In this document: piece by piece, positions 39,165-49,028 of the stretch
How the letters are laid out: each line of letters begins with the position of its first letter
Position numbering within the stretch: the stretch's first letter is position 1
NCBI GenBank assembly: GCA_012798135.1
Contig: JAAZNU010000021.1
Span: forward strand, 186,001-250,000
Length of the DNA: 64,000 nucleotides
From: Veillonellaceae bacterium
Lineage (GTDB): Bacteria > Bacillota_C > Negativicutes > UBA1444
Reading direction: 5' to 3'
Translations under genes and position numbers: made by a program
The notes under the pieces: model-generated
What the model was told of the DNA's origin: nothing
Databases searched by the model: none
Seen by the model: only the letters and a program-made list of their open reading frames with translations

Positions 39165-40406
39165 TTATTCGAGTTTCATGCAGGTGCTGCTGGCCGGGCA
39201 GGCGCTCCCCAGGGTGGAAGCGGCGAGTAGCGCGGCTGGGATTTCTTCGCGGCTGATTTTGACGAATCCGAAGCGGGTCGCGAATGCTTCGGCCGTATTC
39301 GTCAAAATATAGAGAGGAGAGATTCCTTCGAACTTCAGCTGGCCCAGCACGTGCCGCACCAACGCTTCGCCGATGCCGCGCTTGCGAAAATCGGCCTGAA
39401 CGGCGAAAGAACGCAGCAAAGCGGCACCGCCGGACTTTTCGACGCCGAGCGCGCCGACGACTTTTCCGGCCAGGTCGGCTACCACATATTCGCCGCTGGC
39501 CGCATCGACACCGGCAACCGGCAGGCTGGCGGCGGTGAGCAATGCCTGAATGGCGGGAAAGTCCGCGGCGGTTGCCGGGCGGATCTGAAAATCCACTCCC
39601 GACTGTAATACTTGTTTGGCTTTTTGGGCCCGGATGAAGGCGCTGCCGATCGCATCTCTCGTTTCCGCCGGGTCGAAGCCAAGATCCACGGGATCGTAGA
39701 CACGGGTCATCTCGACGGATGGGTCGGCGAACCCGGCGTTCCGCAATTTACTCTTGAATTCGTCGACGCTCAGCGCGCCGGCGATGCAGCCGGTCCAGAC
39801 GGCGAGATTCTGGCGTAGCCATTCCGGCAACGGTTTCAGGGTGACGATGTCGGAAACAGCCATGCGTCCGCCCGGCTTGAGAACCCGGTTAATTTCCCGG
39901 AATACGGCGTCCTTGTCTACGGACAGATTGATGACGCAGTTGGAAATGACGACATCCACACTTTCGTCCGGCAGTGGGATGCTCTCGATGGTGCCTTTCA
40001 GAAACTCTACATTGGTTACGCCCAGTTTGGTTTTGTTCGCATGGGCGGTCGCCAGCATTTCATCGGTCATGTCCAGACCGTACGCTTTACCGCCCGATCC
40101 GACCCGGCGCGCCGACAGGATCACGTCGAGCCCGGCGCCGCTGCCGAGATCCAGCACCACCTCTCCGGCATAGAGGGGAGTCAGGGCGGTGGGATTGCCA
40201 CAGCCGAACGAGGTTTCGACCAGATCCGGCGACAAGCCGGTGACATCGTCGGCTGTATACAGGTTGCCGGTAATGGCTGCGGTGGCTTTGCCCGCGCCGG
40301 AGGCGCAGCAGCCGCTGCCGCCGCCGCAACCGGTTTTGGCGGTAATGGCGCTGGCATAGCGCTGGCGGACTTTTTCGCGGATTTCTTCATTCGTCAGTTT
40401 TTCCAT
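39165..40406 (-). CDS. arsM: Arsenite methyltransferase-GNAT fusion (ArsM-ArsN)
   Basis: The 413-residue fusion. Residues 1-270 form an ArsM As(III) S-adenosylmethionine methyltransferase with SAM motif LDLGSGAGLD and the three catalytic cysteines Cys69, Cys157 and Cys207, plus an N-terminal Cys cluster (27, 33, 34). Residues 272-395 form a GNAT acetyltransferase of the ArsN2 type (FRKRGIGEALV) with an ACPASSTC tail. ArsM gives methylated, volatile arsenicals; ArsN-like GNATs acetylate arsenical drugs such as phosphinothricin analogues in known cases. It follows marR by 40 bases. Confidence 0.88.
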   Translation of the reverse strand: MEKLTNEEIREKVRQRYASAITAKTGCGGGSGCCASGAGKATAAITGNLYTADDVTGLSPDLVETSFGCGNPTALTPLYAGEVVLDLGSGAGLDVILSARRVGSGGKAYGLDMTDEMLATAHANKTKLGVTNVEFLKGTIESIPLPDESVDVVISNCVINLSVDKDAVFREINRVLKPGGRMAVSDIVTLKPLPEWLRQNLAVWTGCIAGALSVDEFKSKLRNAGFADPSVEMTRVYDPVDLGFDPAETRDAIGSAFIRAQKAKQVLQSGVDFQIRPATAADFPAIQALLTAASLPVAGVDAASGEYVVADLAGKVVGALGVEKSGGAALLRSFAVQADFRKRGIGEALVRHVLGQLKFEGISPLYILTNTAEAFATRFGFVKISREEIPAALLAASTLGSACPASSTCMKLE

Positions 40407-40446
40407 GGTGATTCACTCCTTCGCAATTTGCCGTAGCAGATTCAAA

Positions 40447-40899
40447 TTAACAGCAAGAGTTCGAATTCAACGCCGAGGCCAGAGCTTGCAACCCTCGGAG
40501 CATCGCTGCTCGTTCCGTCGGGTCGACGGCGTCCATGACCTCTTCAAAATACGCGGTCATCCGGCTTTCCAAATTGGTATAGATCTGGTTGCCGCGCTCG
40601 GTTAGCTTCAACACGACATAACGCCGGTCATTCGGATCTTCCTGCCGCAGCAACTGCCCGTCCAGCACCAGCTTGTCCGAGACACGGCTGGTGGTGCTCT
40701 TATCAAGGTTGAGCCGGTCCGCCAATTGATTGACGGAAAGAACGCCGGCTCGGCCGACTTCAATTAAGGCGTTGCATTGACTCAGGGTCATGTCGCAGCA
40801 CAAGGCCTCACTACGCTCCAGAATACCGAGCTTGCGAATCAGGGTTCGCAGCAGTTCGCGCAGAATGGCTGCCTGTGCGACGGAGTTGTCCAAAACCAT
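40447..40899 (-). CDS. Cys-rich MarR family regulator
   Basis: The 150-residue winged-helix regulator has the recognition region LADRLNLDKSTTSRVSDKL and wing RQEDPNDRRYVVLKLT. Unusually it carries a vicinal pair Cys34-Cys35 plus Cys42 in the N-terminal dimer/helix-1 region and a second pair Cys149-Cys150 at the very C-terminus. Position directly before arsM-arsN suggests it senses trivalent arsenicals or thiol stress; this is inference. ATG 40899 has AGGAGG upstream. Two palindromes flank its promoter. Confidence 0.85.
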   Translation of the reverse strand: MVLDNSVAQAAILRELLRTLIRKLGILERSEALCCDMTLSQCNALIEVGRAGVLSVNQLADRLNLDKSTTSRVSDKLVLDGQLLRQEDPNDRRYVVLKLTERGNQIYTNLESRMTAYFEEVMDAVDPTERAAMLRGLQALASALNSNSCC

Positions 40900-40925
40900 G
40901 CTTTATCCTCCTAATCATAGATGCG

Positions 40926-40985
40926 TTTGTTGTACAACAAATTTTTTATAAACTGAGTATATAACAATTTGTTGCATAATGCAAC
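40926..40985 (-). promoter_or_regulatory. marR-arsM promoter with two palindromic operators
   Basis: On the minus strand TTGCAT (40984-40979), a 17-base spacer and TATACT (40961-40956) form a good promoter. The -35 lies inside GTTGCAT-N-ATGCAAC (40971-40985), and a second palindrome TTTGTTGTACAACAAA (40926-40941) lies about ten bases after the start point. Both share a TTG-rich outer half, so the MarR protein may bind both and repress its own operon. Confidence 0.65.
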
Positions 40986-41022
40986 TGATGAAATAAGCAA
41001 CTAAACGAGATCGTCTTCCGCA

Positions 41023-41065
41023 GTAAAAAGAGAATGCCGGGGGTCTTTAGAACCCCCGGCATTCT
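41023..41065 (-). terminator. Terminator of tandem binding-protein gene
   Basis: AGAATGCCGGGGGT (41031-41044) pairs with ACCCCCGGCATTCT (41052-41065), a 14-bp stem. Leftward it is followed by a T-rich CTTTTT tract. It lies 16 bases after the stop of the gene at 41081. Confidence 0.85.
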
Positions 41066-41080
41066 TTAATACAAATCTTG

Positions 41081-43447
41081 TTACCGCGTCAGTTCAATGA
41101 CTCCCTTTTTGGCGTAATCTAAACTATACAGACCCGTATTGACCCAACGGTAGTTGCCGGACTTGTCTTCCAAACGATAGATGCGATAATAGCCGAGCTT
41201 TCGGTCGCCACTGTCGTTGAAGGCGACCAGCCCGCTCAAGCCCCTGAAGGCAGCGCGTTGTACATATTTTTCGATGCGATCTTGCGCAACATTGCCGTTT
41301 TCCAAATAAGCGCAGCCTAAGATCCATAGAGCGTCGAATGCGGCCAGAGAGCTTTCTTGCAACGGATGGTTGATTTTCCGGGCTAGACGGTAATTTACGA
41401 CGGGATATAAGGCGTCGAAATAGTTACCGTAGGCGCTGTGGCCGGGAGCGGTGAATTGTAAGGCGGCAGCAGTTTTGGCAGTTGACTTGTTTTGCAGCAA
41501 TACACCGGTCAAGGCGGTGCTATCGGTGCCGTACCAACGCAGGCTGTGGAGAGGGCTTTCTGCCGGGAAATTCATCAGAGCAGCGATTTCGTCATAAGAG
41601 ATCGCCAAGATTGCTGTATGGGCGGCGTCTGCCTTGGCGGCAAGCTGTTCCGCTTGTTTTTGCACCGCTTTGAAATCTTTGGCATTCGGGACATAACTGA
41701 TGGCCTGAACCGTTCCGGGATAGGCGGAGCGGAACGCAGCGGTCAGGTCCTGGCCGTAAAGGTCGTTGCGATACAAAACGATGACATTGTTGATCTGGTC
41801 TTGTTGCAGCAGAGCGGACAATGCCTGTGACTGATGCGTGTCATCCATGACCAGACGATAAATATGATCTTTTTTGCTGAGGGACGGAGCGGTGGATAAG
41901 GGGGAAATGGCCAAGACACCTGGAGAATTTAGCAGGGGGGCAACCGCTGCCAACTCGGCGCTATTCAAAGGTCCGATCAGACTATGAACGCCCTGGTTGA
42001 TCAGCTTTTTGGCGGCTAATGCGGCTGTCTGCGGATTGCCGCCCGTATCTTCGATCAGAAGCTTGATGGTTAAGTCTGAACCGAGTTTTTTGCTATATTT
42101 ATTGAAACAATCAGCCGCTTCCTGCAGGACCGCCTGAACTTCCCGGCTGGTTTCGGCGCTGGCGCCGCTCAACGACAACAGGGCGCCTACCGGAACTTCG
42201 CCGACTTTTTGCTGGATTTGCGGCATTATGGTATGGATGAACGGAGCGCTGATTACAGGGTTGACGTAATGGCCTTTGCTTTGCCAGATATATCGGCCAT
42301 TGGCGGCGGCAATTTGATAGCGCAAGAACCGGGCGCTTCGGGTGTCGCCGTTTTCGTCCATGACATTAATCAGACCGAATGAGTTGCGAAACTGATTGGC
42401 CGTTGACCGTAGTTCAGTCATCAGGGTCTCGTGGTTTGCTGTGGGGTTTCGACGATAAGTCTCCGTGATGAGCCAAAGGGCATCCCAAGTAGTCAGGGCA
42501 TATGGTGAGATATCTGCGGCGTCGTTGAGAAAATAATTGATATAGGGAAGCACGTCCAAGGCAATTCCTTGATAGCCGACACTGAGTCCCTCCATGTGTA
42601 CTTTGGCCGAAAAGTCGGCAACCTGTGGATTTTCCAGGAAAGCCTTGCTGTTTACGATATCGGCGCCGGCCAACCACTTAACATTGGACAGAGGGCTGGA
42701 TTCGGCAATACCTTGGATGAATCCGCCGGCTTCCGTTGCGGAGCCGATAAAGATCAGCGCCGTTTGCTGAAGGTTATCCGCCGTTAATTGTTCCTCCGCA
42801 GCCGCGATGGCGGCGGGGTAATCAGCCGAAGACTTCGGCAGAGCGATACCAGCCATCATTTCAATGCCGTAAGCGTCGGCATCTTGGCGTAATTGACGTT
42901 GGAAGCCTATCCCATAGGTGTCGTTGCGATAAACGATCACAAATCGATTGATTTTTCCAGCCGCCATGATTTTTAGCAATCCGTCGGCCTGATTCCAATC
43001 GGTCGGAATCACACGGAAGAAAGTGTCTTTTTGCGATAGATCCGGTGCGGTGGCCGAGGGACTGATGAGCAAAATATCATGCTCTGCAGCAAAATGATTG
43101 ACCTCGTGAGCTTCTTCACTGCTTTGGGGACCGATCACGACACGAACGCCAGCTTTAGCCAGCGAAGCCAGTTCGGTTAATGCTATTTGAGGATTTCCGG
43201 CGGTATCTCTGATATCCAGTTCAAAACGCAGCCCGGCAGGGGATAAATAGTGATTCGCTTGTTCCAGACCGGCGATTAACGCTTTGTGAGCGCCGGCCCC
43301 TTCGGCATTCCATTCACCGGTTAGCGTGAGGAGTGCGCCGATTTTGACAGTCTGTTTCGCCATGGCGTTGGCGGTGCTCGCACCGTTGCTTGCACCCGCA
43401 GCCAATAGCACTGTGAGTAGGCCAACAATCAAAAAAATCCGTTTCAT
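41081..43447 (-). CDS. Tandem periplasmic ligand-binding protein (LivJ/Peripla_BP_6 x2)
   Basis: The 788-residue exported protein contains two full branched-chain amino-acid type binding domains. The first is about residues 30-395 (KIGALLTLTGEWNAEGAGAHKALI, VVIGPQSSEEAHEV, FRVIPTDWNQADG). The second is about 420-775 (VPVGALLSLSGASAETSREVQAVL, LIGPLNSAELAAV, YRLVMDDTHQSQAL). An N-terminal Sec signal is visible (MKRIFLIVGLLTVLLAAGAS). Start ATG 43447 sits nine bases after GGGAGG. No permease or ATPase genes are near, so it may deliver ligand to a receptor rather than a transporter. It lies beside chemoreceptor and kinase genes. Confidence 0.82.
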   Translation of the reverse strand: MKRIFLIVGLLTVLLAAGASNGASTANAMAKQTVKIGALLTLTGEWNAEGAGAHKALIAGLEQANHYLSPAGLRFELDIRDTAGNPQIALTELASLAKAGVRVVIGPQSSEEAHEVNHFAAEHDILLISPSATAPDLSQKDTFFRVIPTDWNQADGLLKIMAAGKINRFVIVYRNDTYGIGFQRQLRQDADAYGIEMMAGIALPKSSADYPAAIAAAEEQLTADNLQQTALIFIGSATEAGGFIQGIAESSPLSNVKWLAGADIVNSKAFLENPQVADFSAKVHMEGLSVGYQGIALDVLPYINYFLNDAADISPYALTTWDALWLITETYRRNPTANHETLMTELRSTANQFRNSFGLINVMDENGDTRSARFLRYQIAAANGRYIWQSKGHYVNPVISAPFIHTIMPQIQQKVGEVPVGALLSLSGASAETSREVQAVLQEAADCFNKYSKKLGSDLTIKLLIEDTGGNPQTAALAAKKLINQGVHSLIGPLNSAELAAVAPLLNSPGVLAISPLSTAPSLSKKDHIYRLVMDDTHQSQALSALLQQDQINNVIVLYRNDLYGQDLTAAFRSAYPGTVQAISYVPNAKDFKAVQKQAEQLAAKADAAHTAILAISYDEIAALMNFPAESPLHSLRWYGTDSTALTGVLLQNKSTAKTAAALQFTAPGHSAYGNYFDALYPVVNYRLARKINHPLQESSLAAFDALWILGCAYLENGNVAQDRIEKYVQRAAFRGLSGLVAFNDSGDRKLGYYRIYRLEDKSGNYRWVNTGLYSLDYAKKGVIELTR

Positions 43448-43674
43448 TCCGTACCAACCTCCCATGATTCCGATACCAGAAAACGATTGTAACAATGAAT
43501 CGCCTCTGTTTGGCTTATTCTCCACGTTTTGCCGTTTTCCTCCAGACAAGTGGAAAAATAATAGGCAGCTTGTTCTATTGGGCGCGCAGAAAACTGCGAA
43601 AATCAGGCAGGGATTTTGGGGTCAAACACCGAATTTCAGACAAATTGTGAACGCAGAATGAAAGTGGTGGAACA

Positions 43675-45753
43675 ATGAAATTTTGGGGGATGGGCCTACG
43701 AACAAGTCGAAACGGATTTTTGGGGATAACGATTTGGCTGTTGGGGGGATTGCTTTTTTCCCCAAAACCGGCTTGGGCCGAAGCTTCCCGACCGACGGAC
43801 GAATATAACTTGGAAACCATTTATGTTTCCGGCTCCAGGCCGACAGTGGACCTACAGAGTACCCAGCAGACAACAGTGAATGTCAAAGAAAAAATCGATG
43901 CCGGGCAATTCAAAAACGTTACGGATTTATTGCGCGATTTGGCTGGATTTACAGTGCTGTTTAATCCTAATTCCGGCTCTCAAGTGACATTGCGCGGCGT
44001 CGGTGGAGAAAGGTTTTTGGTGTCAATCAATGGGAGTGTGTTGCAGAACCAAGGCGGTTTGATGCTGGGACGGGGGTTTGCCTGGGACTCCATTCCGGTT
44101 GCCAACATCCGCAAAATAGAGGTGATCCGGGGCGCCAGTTCGGCCGTTTACGCAGGTACCTGGGGTGGGGTCGTTAACTTGGTCACGATTGACGCTCCCT
44201 TGGAAAACCGGACCGATCTTAAGTTTAGTTATGGGGCCTTTAATACTCGTAAAACGACATTGAGTAACCAGGGAACCGATCTTGCCGGAAAATTATCGTG
44301 GACGATTACCGCTAATCAAGAGCGTTCGGATGGATTTTATCGCAACAACCGAGTAGATGACGATAATTTCAACATGAATTGGGTCTATAAGTTAAATGCC
44401 AAAGATTCCTTGACGTTCATGCTGACGCATGATACCCGCCGCGAAGGGATCATTACCGGCAACAATCCCACTTCCGCCAACGGTTATGATCCCAGTTATC
44501 CAACTGTCGCGGACCCGCCAAAATTGTTTGAAAGCACCGGAAATGCCTGGCTCGATGGCAGCTATCGCTTTTGGCAGTCGAACAATCTTGCTTTGACTTA
44601 TAAAAATGACAAGACGAAGATCAATGTATATCAAAACACGCAGTATCGAACAGAATGGGTGCGGACCGACCCGCAAGCCGCTTTGCGGGAGAACTGGAAA
44701 TCCAACCTGATCAATAATGGCTTGGACTGGCAGCAGTCCGAAAAATTCGGTGCCCATCACTTGACGTACGGGTTGCAGATGCAGACCATGAACTACGATC
44801 TGGTTTCCTCGCAGTCCGTTTTGAACAGCGCATTCAACGGTGTGTTTATCCAGGATAATTGGCGAATTCGGCCTAAATGGACCTTGGGGTTGGGAATGCG
44901 GTATGATTCGTATTCGTTTGATATGGACGTCGCCGGTACTCCGCAGCAGCAACAGGCTTGTGACAGCAAGTCCACGTATTTCAGCCCCAAGATCAGTCTG
45001 GTGTATGCGGCGAGTAAAACTGATCGACTGTTTGCGAGCGTCAGTTCGGTGTTCCGGCCACCCACTCCGGCCGATTACTTTCGCTGGAGCTACAATTATT
45101 TTAACTGGGATTCCGGCAGTTCGGCCCGATTACTAGCCGCCAAGCTGGGATTAACCTCTCTGTCGGAGTGGCAGCAGACTTTCGGGAAACTGGAGCCGGA
45201 ACACGGCCGTTCCTTCGAAGTTGGTTGGCAGAAGCAACTGAACAAGAGATTGAACTGGCGTGTTACAGGCTTCTACAACGACATCGACAATTATATCAAC
45301 ATCCTGATTTCCCGTTATACCACTAAGGGATATTATCCAACGTACAACGTGGGCAATGCCAAAATCGGCGGGCTGGAAGTCGCTGCAGACTATATTCTGA
45401 CCCCGCATCTCAGCACGTACCTGTCCTATTCTTATCAAAAAGGCATTAAAAGCGGCGATGCACTGGATGCGGGAACGACACTTACCAACCTGCCTGTTAA
45501 AACTTATGCCGTTGGGTTGCGTTACAAAAACAGACAATTTCAGGCGGCGCTGGATACTCACTACACCGGCGACACTCCGACAGCGGTGAAGCTGTTGTCG
45601 GGCTATTCAACGACCGACCTGTCACTGAGCTACACGTTCGGGAAATCGCTGATCAGTCTTATTTGCAGCAATATTTTTGATTTTAAATATGAAGAAGCCG
45701 GATATCCCATGCCGGGAAGGACAGTCAGCGTTGCCTGGCAACAAACTTTTTAG
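43675..45753 (+). CDS. TonB-dependent outer-membrane receptor
   Basis: The 692-residue receptor has a signal peptide cut after AWA, a TonB-box-like LETIYVSG, a plug domain (about 50-170; TLRGVGGERFLVSINGS, IEVIRGASSAVYAGTWGGVVNLVT) and a 22-strand-type beta barrel ending in a terminal Phe (WQQTF), the outer-membrane sorting mark. It proves an outer membrane. The ligand (siderophore, cobalamin or other) is not evident. It stands divergent from the tandem binding protein and convergent with the chemoreceptor gene. Confidence 0.9.
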   Translation: MKFWGMGLRTSRNGFLGITIWLLGGLLFSPKPAWAEASRPTDEYNLETIYVSGSRPTVDLQSTQQTTVNVKEKIDAGQFKNVTDLLRDLAGFTVLFNPNSGSQVTLRGVGGERFLVSINGSVLQNQGGLMLGRGFAWDSIPVANIRKIEVIRGASSAVYAGTWGGVVNLVTIDAPLENRTDLKFSYGAFNTRKTTLSNQGTDLAGKLSWTITANQERSDGFYRNNRVDDDNFNMNWVYKLNAKDSLTFMLTHDTRREGIITGNNPTSANGYDPSYPTVADPPKLFESTGNAWLDGSYRFWQSNNLALTYKNDKTKINVYQNTQYRTEWVRTDPQAALRENWKSNLINNGLDWQQSEKFGAHHLTYGLQMQTMNYDLVSSQSVLNSAFNGVFIQDNWRIRPKWTLGLGMRYDSYSFDMDVAGTPQQQQACDSKSTYFSPKISLVYAASKTDRLFASVSSVFRPPTPADYFRWSYNYFNWDSGSSARLLAAKLGLTSLSEWQQTFGKLEPEHGRSFEVGWQKQLNKRLNWRVTGFYNDIDNYINILISRYTTKGYYPTYNVGNAKIGGLEVAADYILTPHLSTYLSYSYQKGIKSGDALDAGTTLTNLPVKTYAVGLRYKNRQFQAALDTHYTGDTPTAVKLLSGYSTTDLSLSYTFGKSLISLICSNIFDFKYEEAGYPMPGRTVSVAWQQTF

Positions 45754-45780
45754 TCTGGATAGGCGTAGCGAGAGCGGCGG

Positions 45781-47493
45781 CTAGATTTGAAATTTGCAGA
45801 CCAGGGCTTGTAATTGTTGCGCCAAAGCAGATAGGGTTTCGCTGGAGGCAGCAATTTCTTGCATAGTGGCGGAATTTTCCTCCGTTGCGGCGGATACGCT
45901 TTGCGTTGCGCCTGCCGTTGTCTTGGAAATATCATCAATGTTTCGTACGGATTCGACAATTTGTTCGCTGCCTTGCGCCATTTGCTGCACTGCATCGGAT
46001 ATTTCGCGGATTTGTTGACTCATTTCGCCAATGGAAGCCACAATCTCCTTGAATGCCCGTCCGGCGACATTGACCACTTCAGCACCGTTCTTCACTTCCC
46101 GGGTGCCGTCGTTCATTGCCGTGACGGCTTTATCGGTATCCGATTGAATGGCGGAAATCAAAGAAGCGATATGCTTGGCGGCTTCCTGCGACTGTTCGGC
46201 AAGCTTGCGAACTTCTTCGGCGACGACGGCGAAACCGCGTCCCTGTTCCCCGGCGCGGGCAGCTTCTATGGCGGCATTTAGCGCCAGAAGATTGGTTTGG
46301 CTGGCTAGTCCCGAAATTACGCCGACAATTTGGCCGATTTCTTTGGAACGGTTGCCCAGTCCGGTGACCATGTCCGCCGAATTGAGCACTGTTTTTTCAA
46401 TATCGACCATCTTGTTGATCGCCACATCTACCGCTTTTTCGCCATCACGCGCCGCGTCGGCCGTTTTTTCGGACATTGCGGCGACATTGCTGCTGGAGGC
46501 GGCGATCTGCTCCGCGCCGGCCGACAGCTCCTCAACAACCGCCATGGCGTCGGTGACGGATTGCAATTGTCTGTCGGCGCCCTGAGCAACCCCACTGATG
46601 CTATCGGCAACTTGGGTGGACGCCTTGGCCATTTGGTCCGCGCTGGCTGTCAGTTCTTCTGACGAAGCGGCTACCTGTTCAGAGGCTTGCGAGACATGCT
46701 TTACCAACGTGTGCAGGTTATCTACCATTTGGTTGAAGGCTTTGGCCAGTTTCCCCACTTCATCCCGACGATTCATCTCGATCTTTTTTACCGACAGATC
46801 GCCGGCGGCGACCAACTCCACATCCTTGAGCATGAGGCCAAGCGGCGCGGCAATCATCCGGGCGATTACAAAGCCGATGCCCAGCGCAAGCAAAATGGCG
46901 ACAACCGTTGCCCATAGGATGATTCTACCGGCCAATACGGCATCCTCGATCCCTTCTTTATTTTCCTTCGCCGATACTTCCGCAATGTGATCCGTGAGAT
47001 TTTTCAAGGACGAGTTCAAGTCGTTCAGGGGGTTTAAGCTGTTTTGGTCATAATAGAGGAAAGCCGCCTCTTTATTGCCGGCCGCCAATAATTCCAGAGT
47101 ACGGCTTCGCACCTGACGGACCCGGTTCAGTGACTCGCGGGCTACGGCATAGTTTTCTTTTTCGAAAGCGTCAAGACGGTTTTTTTCATAGCTGGCAAGC
47201 AACTCATTGATGAGTTCGGTACTCTCGCCGATTTCTTTGCGGATGGCGGTTTCTTGCTGTTTGTTGGTCAAAGGGTGGAGCAGCAGGAGCATGTCCGCCT
47301 CGATCGACCGGGCGTGGGTGCGGGCTGCGTTCAGGGATTTGACGGACAACAGATTGTTTTTATACATATCGTCCATCAAAATACTGATTTTTGCGCTGAA
47401 ATGATATCCCGCATAGCCCACGATTCCCAAGAAAATGGTGGTGACCGAAATTAAAATCATGATTTTGGTTGCGGTATTAAGATTTTTTAACAT
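45781..47493 (-). CDS. Methyl-accepting chemotaxis protein
   Basis: The 570-residue chemoreceptor has TM1 about 11-32, a four-helix-bundle ligand domain (about 35-185), TM2 about 191-213, HAMP ([19 protein letters not shown]) and a long signalling domain with the hairpin tip near [44 protein letters not shown] (positions 46190-46330). It lies 36 bases after the HD-GYP gene and is probably transcribed with it from the sigma-54 promoter. The sensed ligand is unknown. Confidence 0.93.
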   Translation of the reverse strand: MLKNLNTATKIMILISVTTIFLGIVGYAGYHFSAKISILMDDMYKNNLLSVKSLNAARTHARSIEADMLLLLHPLTNKQQETAIRKEIGESTELINELLASYEKNRLDAFEKENYAVARESLNRVRQVRSRTLELLAAGNKEAAFLYYDQNSLNPLNDLNSSLKNLTDHIAEVSAKENKEGIEDAVLAGRIILWATVVAILLALGIGFVIARMIAAPLGLMLKDVELVAAGDLSVKKIEMNRRDEVGKLAKAFNQMVDNLHTLVKHVSQASEQVAASSEELTASADQMAKASTQVADSISGVAQGADRQLQSVTDAMAVVEELSAGAEQIAASSSNVAAMSEKTADAARDGEKAVDVAINKMVDIEKTVLNSADMVTGLGNRSKEIGQIVGVISGLASQTNLLALNAAIEAARAGEQGRGFAVVAEEVRKLAEQSQEAAKHIASLISAIQSDTDKAVTAMNDGTREVKNGAEVVNVAGRAFKEIVASIGEMSQQIREISDAVQQMAQGSEQIVESVRNIDDISKTTAGATQSVSAATEENSATMQEIAASSETLSALAQQLQALVCKFQI

Positions 47494-47529
47494 ATACGAT
47501 CCCTCCCAAAATGTATTGGCGCAATCCGG

Positions 47530-48987
47530 TTAGTTAGCGATTGTCAGCTGCTCAAGCTGCTGTTTGAGCTGTATGTTTTCATCCAAGAGCGCCTCCTTAA
47601 TGATCTGTCGGCTATGCAGCGAATCTAGGTCGGCTTGGGCTTTTTGCAACAACTTCATCACTTCGGGGATTTCGACCGGTTTTAGGAAAAACCCGTAGGC
47701 GCCGGCATTGATGGCTTCGATGACTGTGATCATGTCGCCGTAGCCGGTATTGAGGACTACCCGGGCAGTGCCGTCGATGTCGCGGATGTTTTTTAACAGG
47801 GTTAACCCATCCATTTCCGGCATACGTACGTCGGTGATCACCAAATCCGGCCAGATGACGTTGTATTGATTCAGAGCTTGAGCGGACGAGCAAAATACCC
47901 GGCAGTGATGACCGGCGGGGGCAATTGCGTCCGCTAATGCATTGGCGCATTCTTGCTCATCATCGACAATCAGGATTTTTAAGTTCCGCTCTCCCGTGTA
48001 TTCAATCACTTGAATAAAATGTTCGGCATCGTGTTGCAAGTCCAAGACCAAAGGGTTGTCGGGCGAGCTTTCGGAATTAACCAAAACCCGCGGGCGGGTC
48101 GGAAAATTTTTGTCATAGGAAATGACTTTTCCCAACTCGCCGGTATTAAGATGAATCAGGCAATTCGGCGGATATAGAGTAACCGCGTCCAATAGGCAGC
48201 TGACAATATTCGGCGAGAAGTCCCTGTTACGCAACTTTATAATGATTTCCAGAGCGTGATAGGGCGGAATTGCCGGGCGATAGGAACGAGCCGAAATGAG
48301 CGCGTCGAAAACATCAGCGATCCCGACAATCTGGGCATACGGGTGGATCTGTTCACCTTGGAGTCCCAGCGGATAACCTTGCCCGTTCCACCGCTCATGG
48401 TGTTGCTGAACAATCCGTGTTACTTCTGGCGGGAGATCAACCTCTTGGAGCTTGAGAAAACCATTGATGGGATGCGTTTTGATCAGGACATACTCTTCCG
48501 GGAGCAGCCGGCCGGTCTTTTTTAGCAAGTCCGCCGGAACGGTCAGTTTGCCGATGTCGTGCAGCAAGGCGCCCAAAACAATCTGTTCCAGCACCAAATC
48601 CGGCAAATTAATGTGTTTGCCGATTAGATAGCTGAGTCGCCCTACGTTGAGCGAGTGTCGAAAAGTATATGGATCATGTCGCTGCAATGCCCGCAAATCG
48701 ATCCCTTCGTGACGCTCAAGAGAATGAAGGGATTCCTCAACTGCCAGTTCCGCCGCTAAATAGTCCTTGCTTTCAAACAGTTTGCTATTTCGATAGACAT
48801 CGGTTTGTACGGATAAATCGGCGCACAATCGAAATAGTGAATGGGATCGCAGCAACCCGGCGATGGCTGGGGAGAGAGGTTCCCCTTTCGTGACAGCCAC
48901 TCGGCCGTCCCGGGTGAAGAGATCGTAGTCGGCGGGTGCGCCGGGAGTAATATTCGAACTGCCATAGGAAATGAATGAGTATTTCAT
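47530..48987 (-). CDS. HD-GYP phosphodiesterase with C-terminal REC domain
   Basis: About 485 residues. An unnamed N-terminal region (about 1-115) is followed by an HD-GYP domain (FRHSLNVGRLSYLIG, LLHDIGKL, QQHHERWNGQGYP, IVGIADVFDALIS), expected to hydrolyse cyclic-di-GMP, and then a C-terminal receiver domain (VDDEQECANALA, phospho-Asp in TDVRMPEMDG, Lys in FFLKPV) plus a helical tail. The order HD-GYP then REC is the reverse of the common RpfG layout. ATG 48987 follows AAAGGA. Its REC resembles that of the neighbouring sigma-54 activator (shared TGYGDM and GAYxxxxKPV), so the same kinase may phosphorylate both. Confidence 0.9.
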   Translation of the reverse strand: MKYSFISYGSSNITPGAPADYDLFTRDGRVAVTKGEPLSPAIAGLLRSHSLFRLCADLSVQTDVYRNSKLFESKDYLAAELAVEESLHSLERHEGIDLRALQRHDPYTFRHSLNVGRLSYLIGKHINLPDLVLEQIVLGALLHDIGKLTVPADLLKKTGRLLPEEYVLIKTHPINGFLKLQEVDLPPEVTRIVQQHHERWNGQGYPLGLQGEQIHPYAQIVGIADVFDALISARSYRPAIPPYHALEIIIKLRNRDFSPNIVSCLLDAVTLYPPNCLIHLNTGELGKVISYDKNFPTRPRVLVNSESSPDNPLVLDLQHDAEHFIQVIEYTGERNLKILIVDDEQECANALADAIAPAGHHCRVFCSSAQALNQYNVIWPDLVITDVRMPEMDGLTLLKNIRDIDGTARVVLNTGYGDMITVIEAINAGAYGFFLKPVEIPEVMKLLQKAQADLDSLHSRQIIKEALLDENIQLKQQLEQLTIAN

Positions 48988-49028
48988 AGACGTCCTTTCC
49001 CTCATAGTTTGATGTTGTCCCGATTAAA

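Noticed and set aside
43450..43674. Sigma-54 promoter between the tandem binding protein and the TonB receptor
   Set aside because: Several GG and GC pairs were checked on both strands but none has the ten-base spacing with the flanking consensus.
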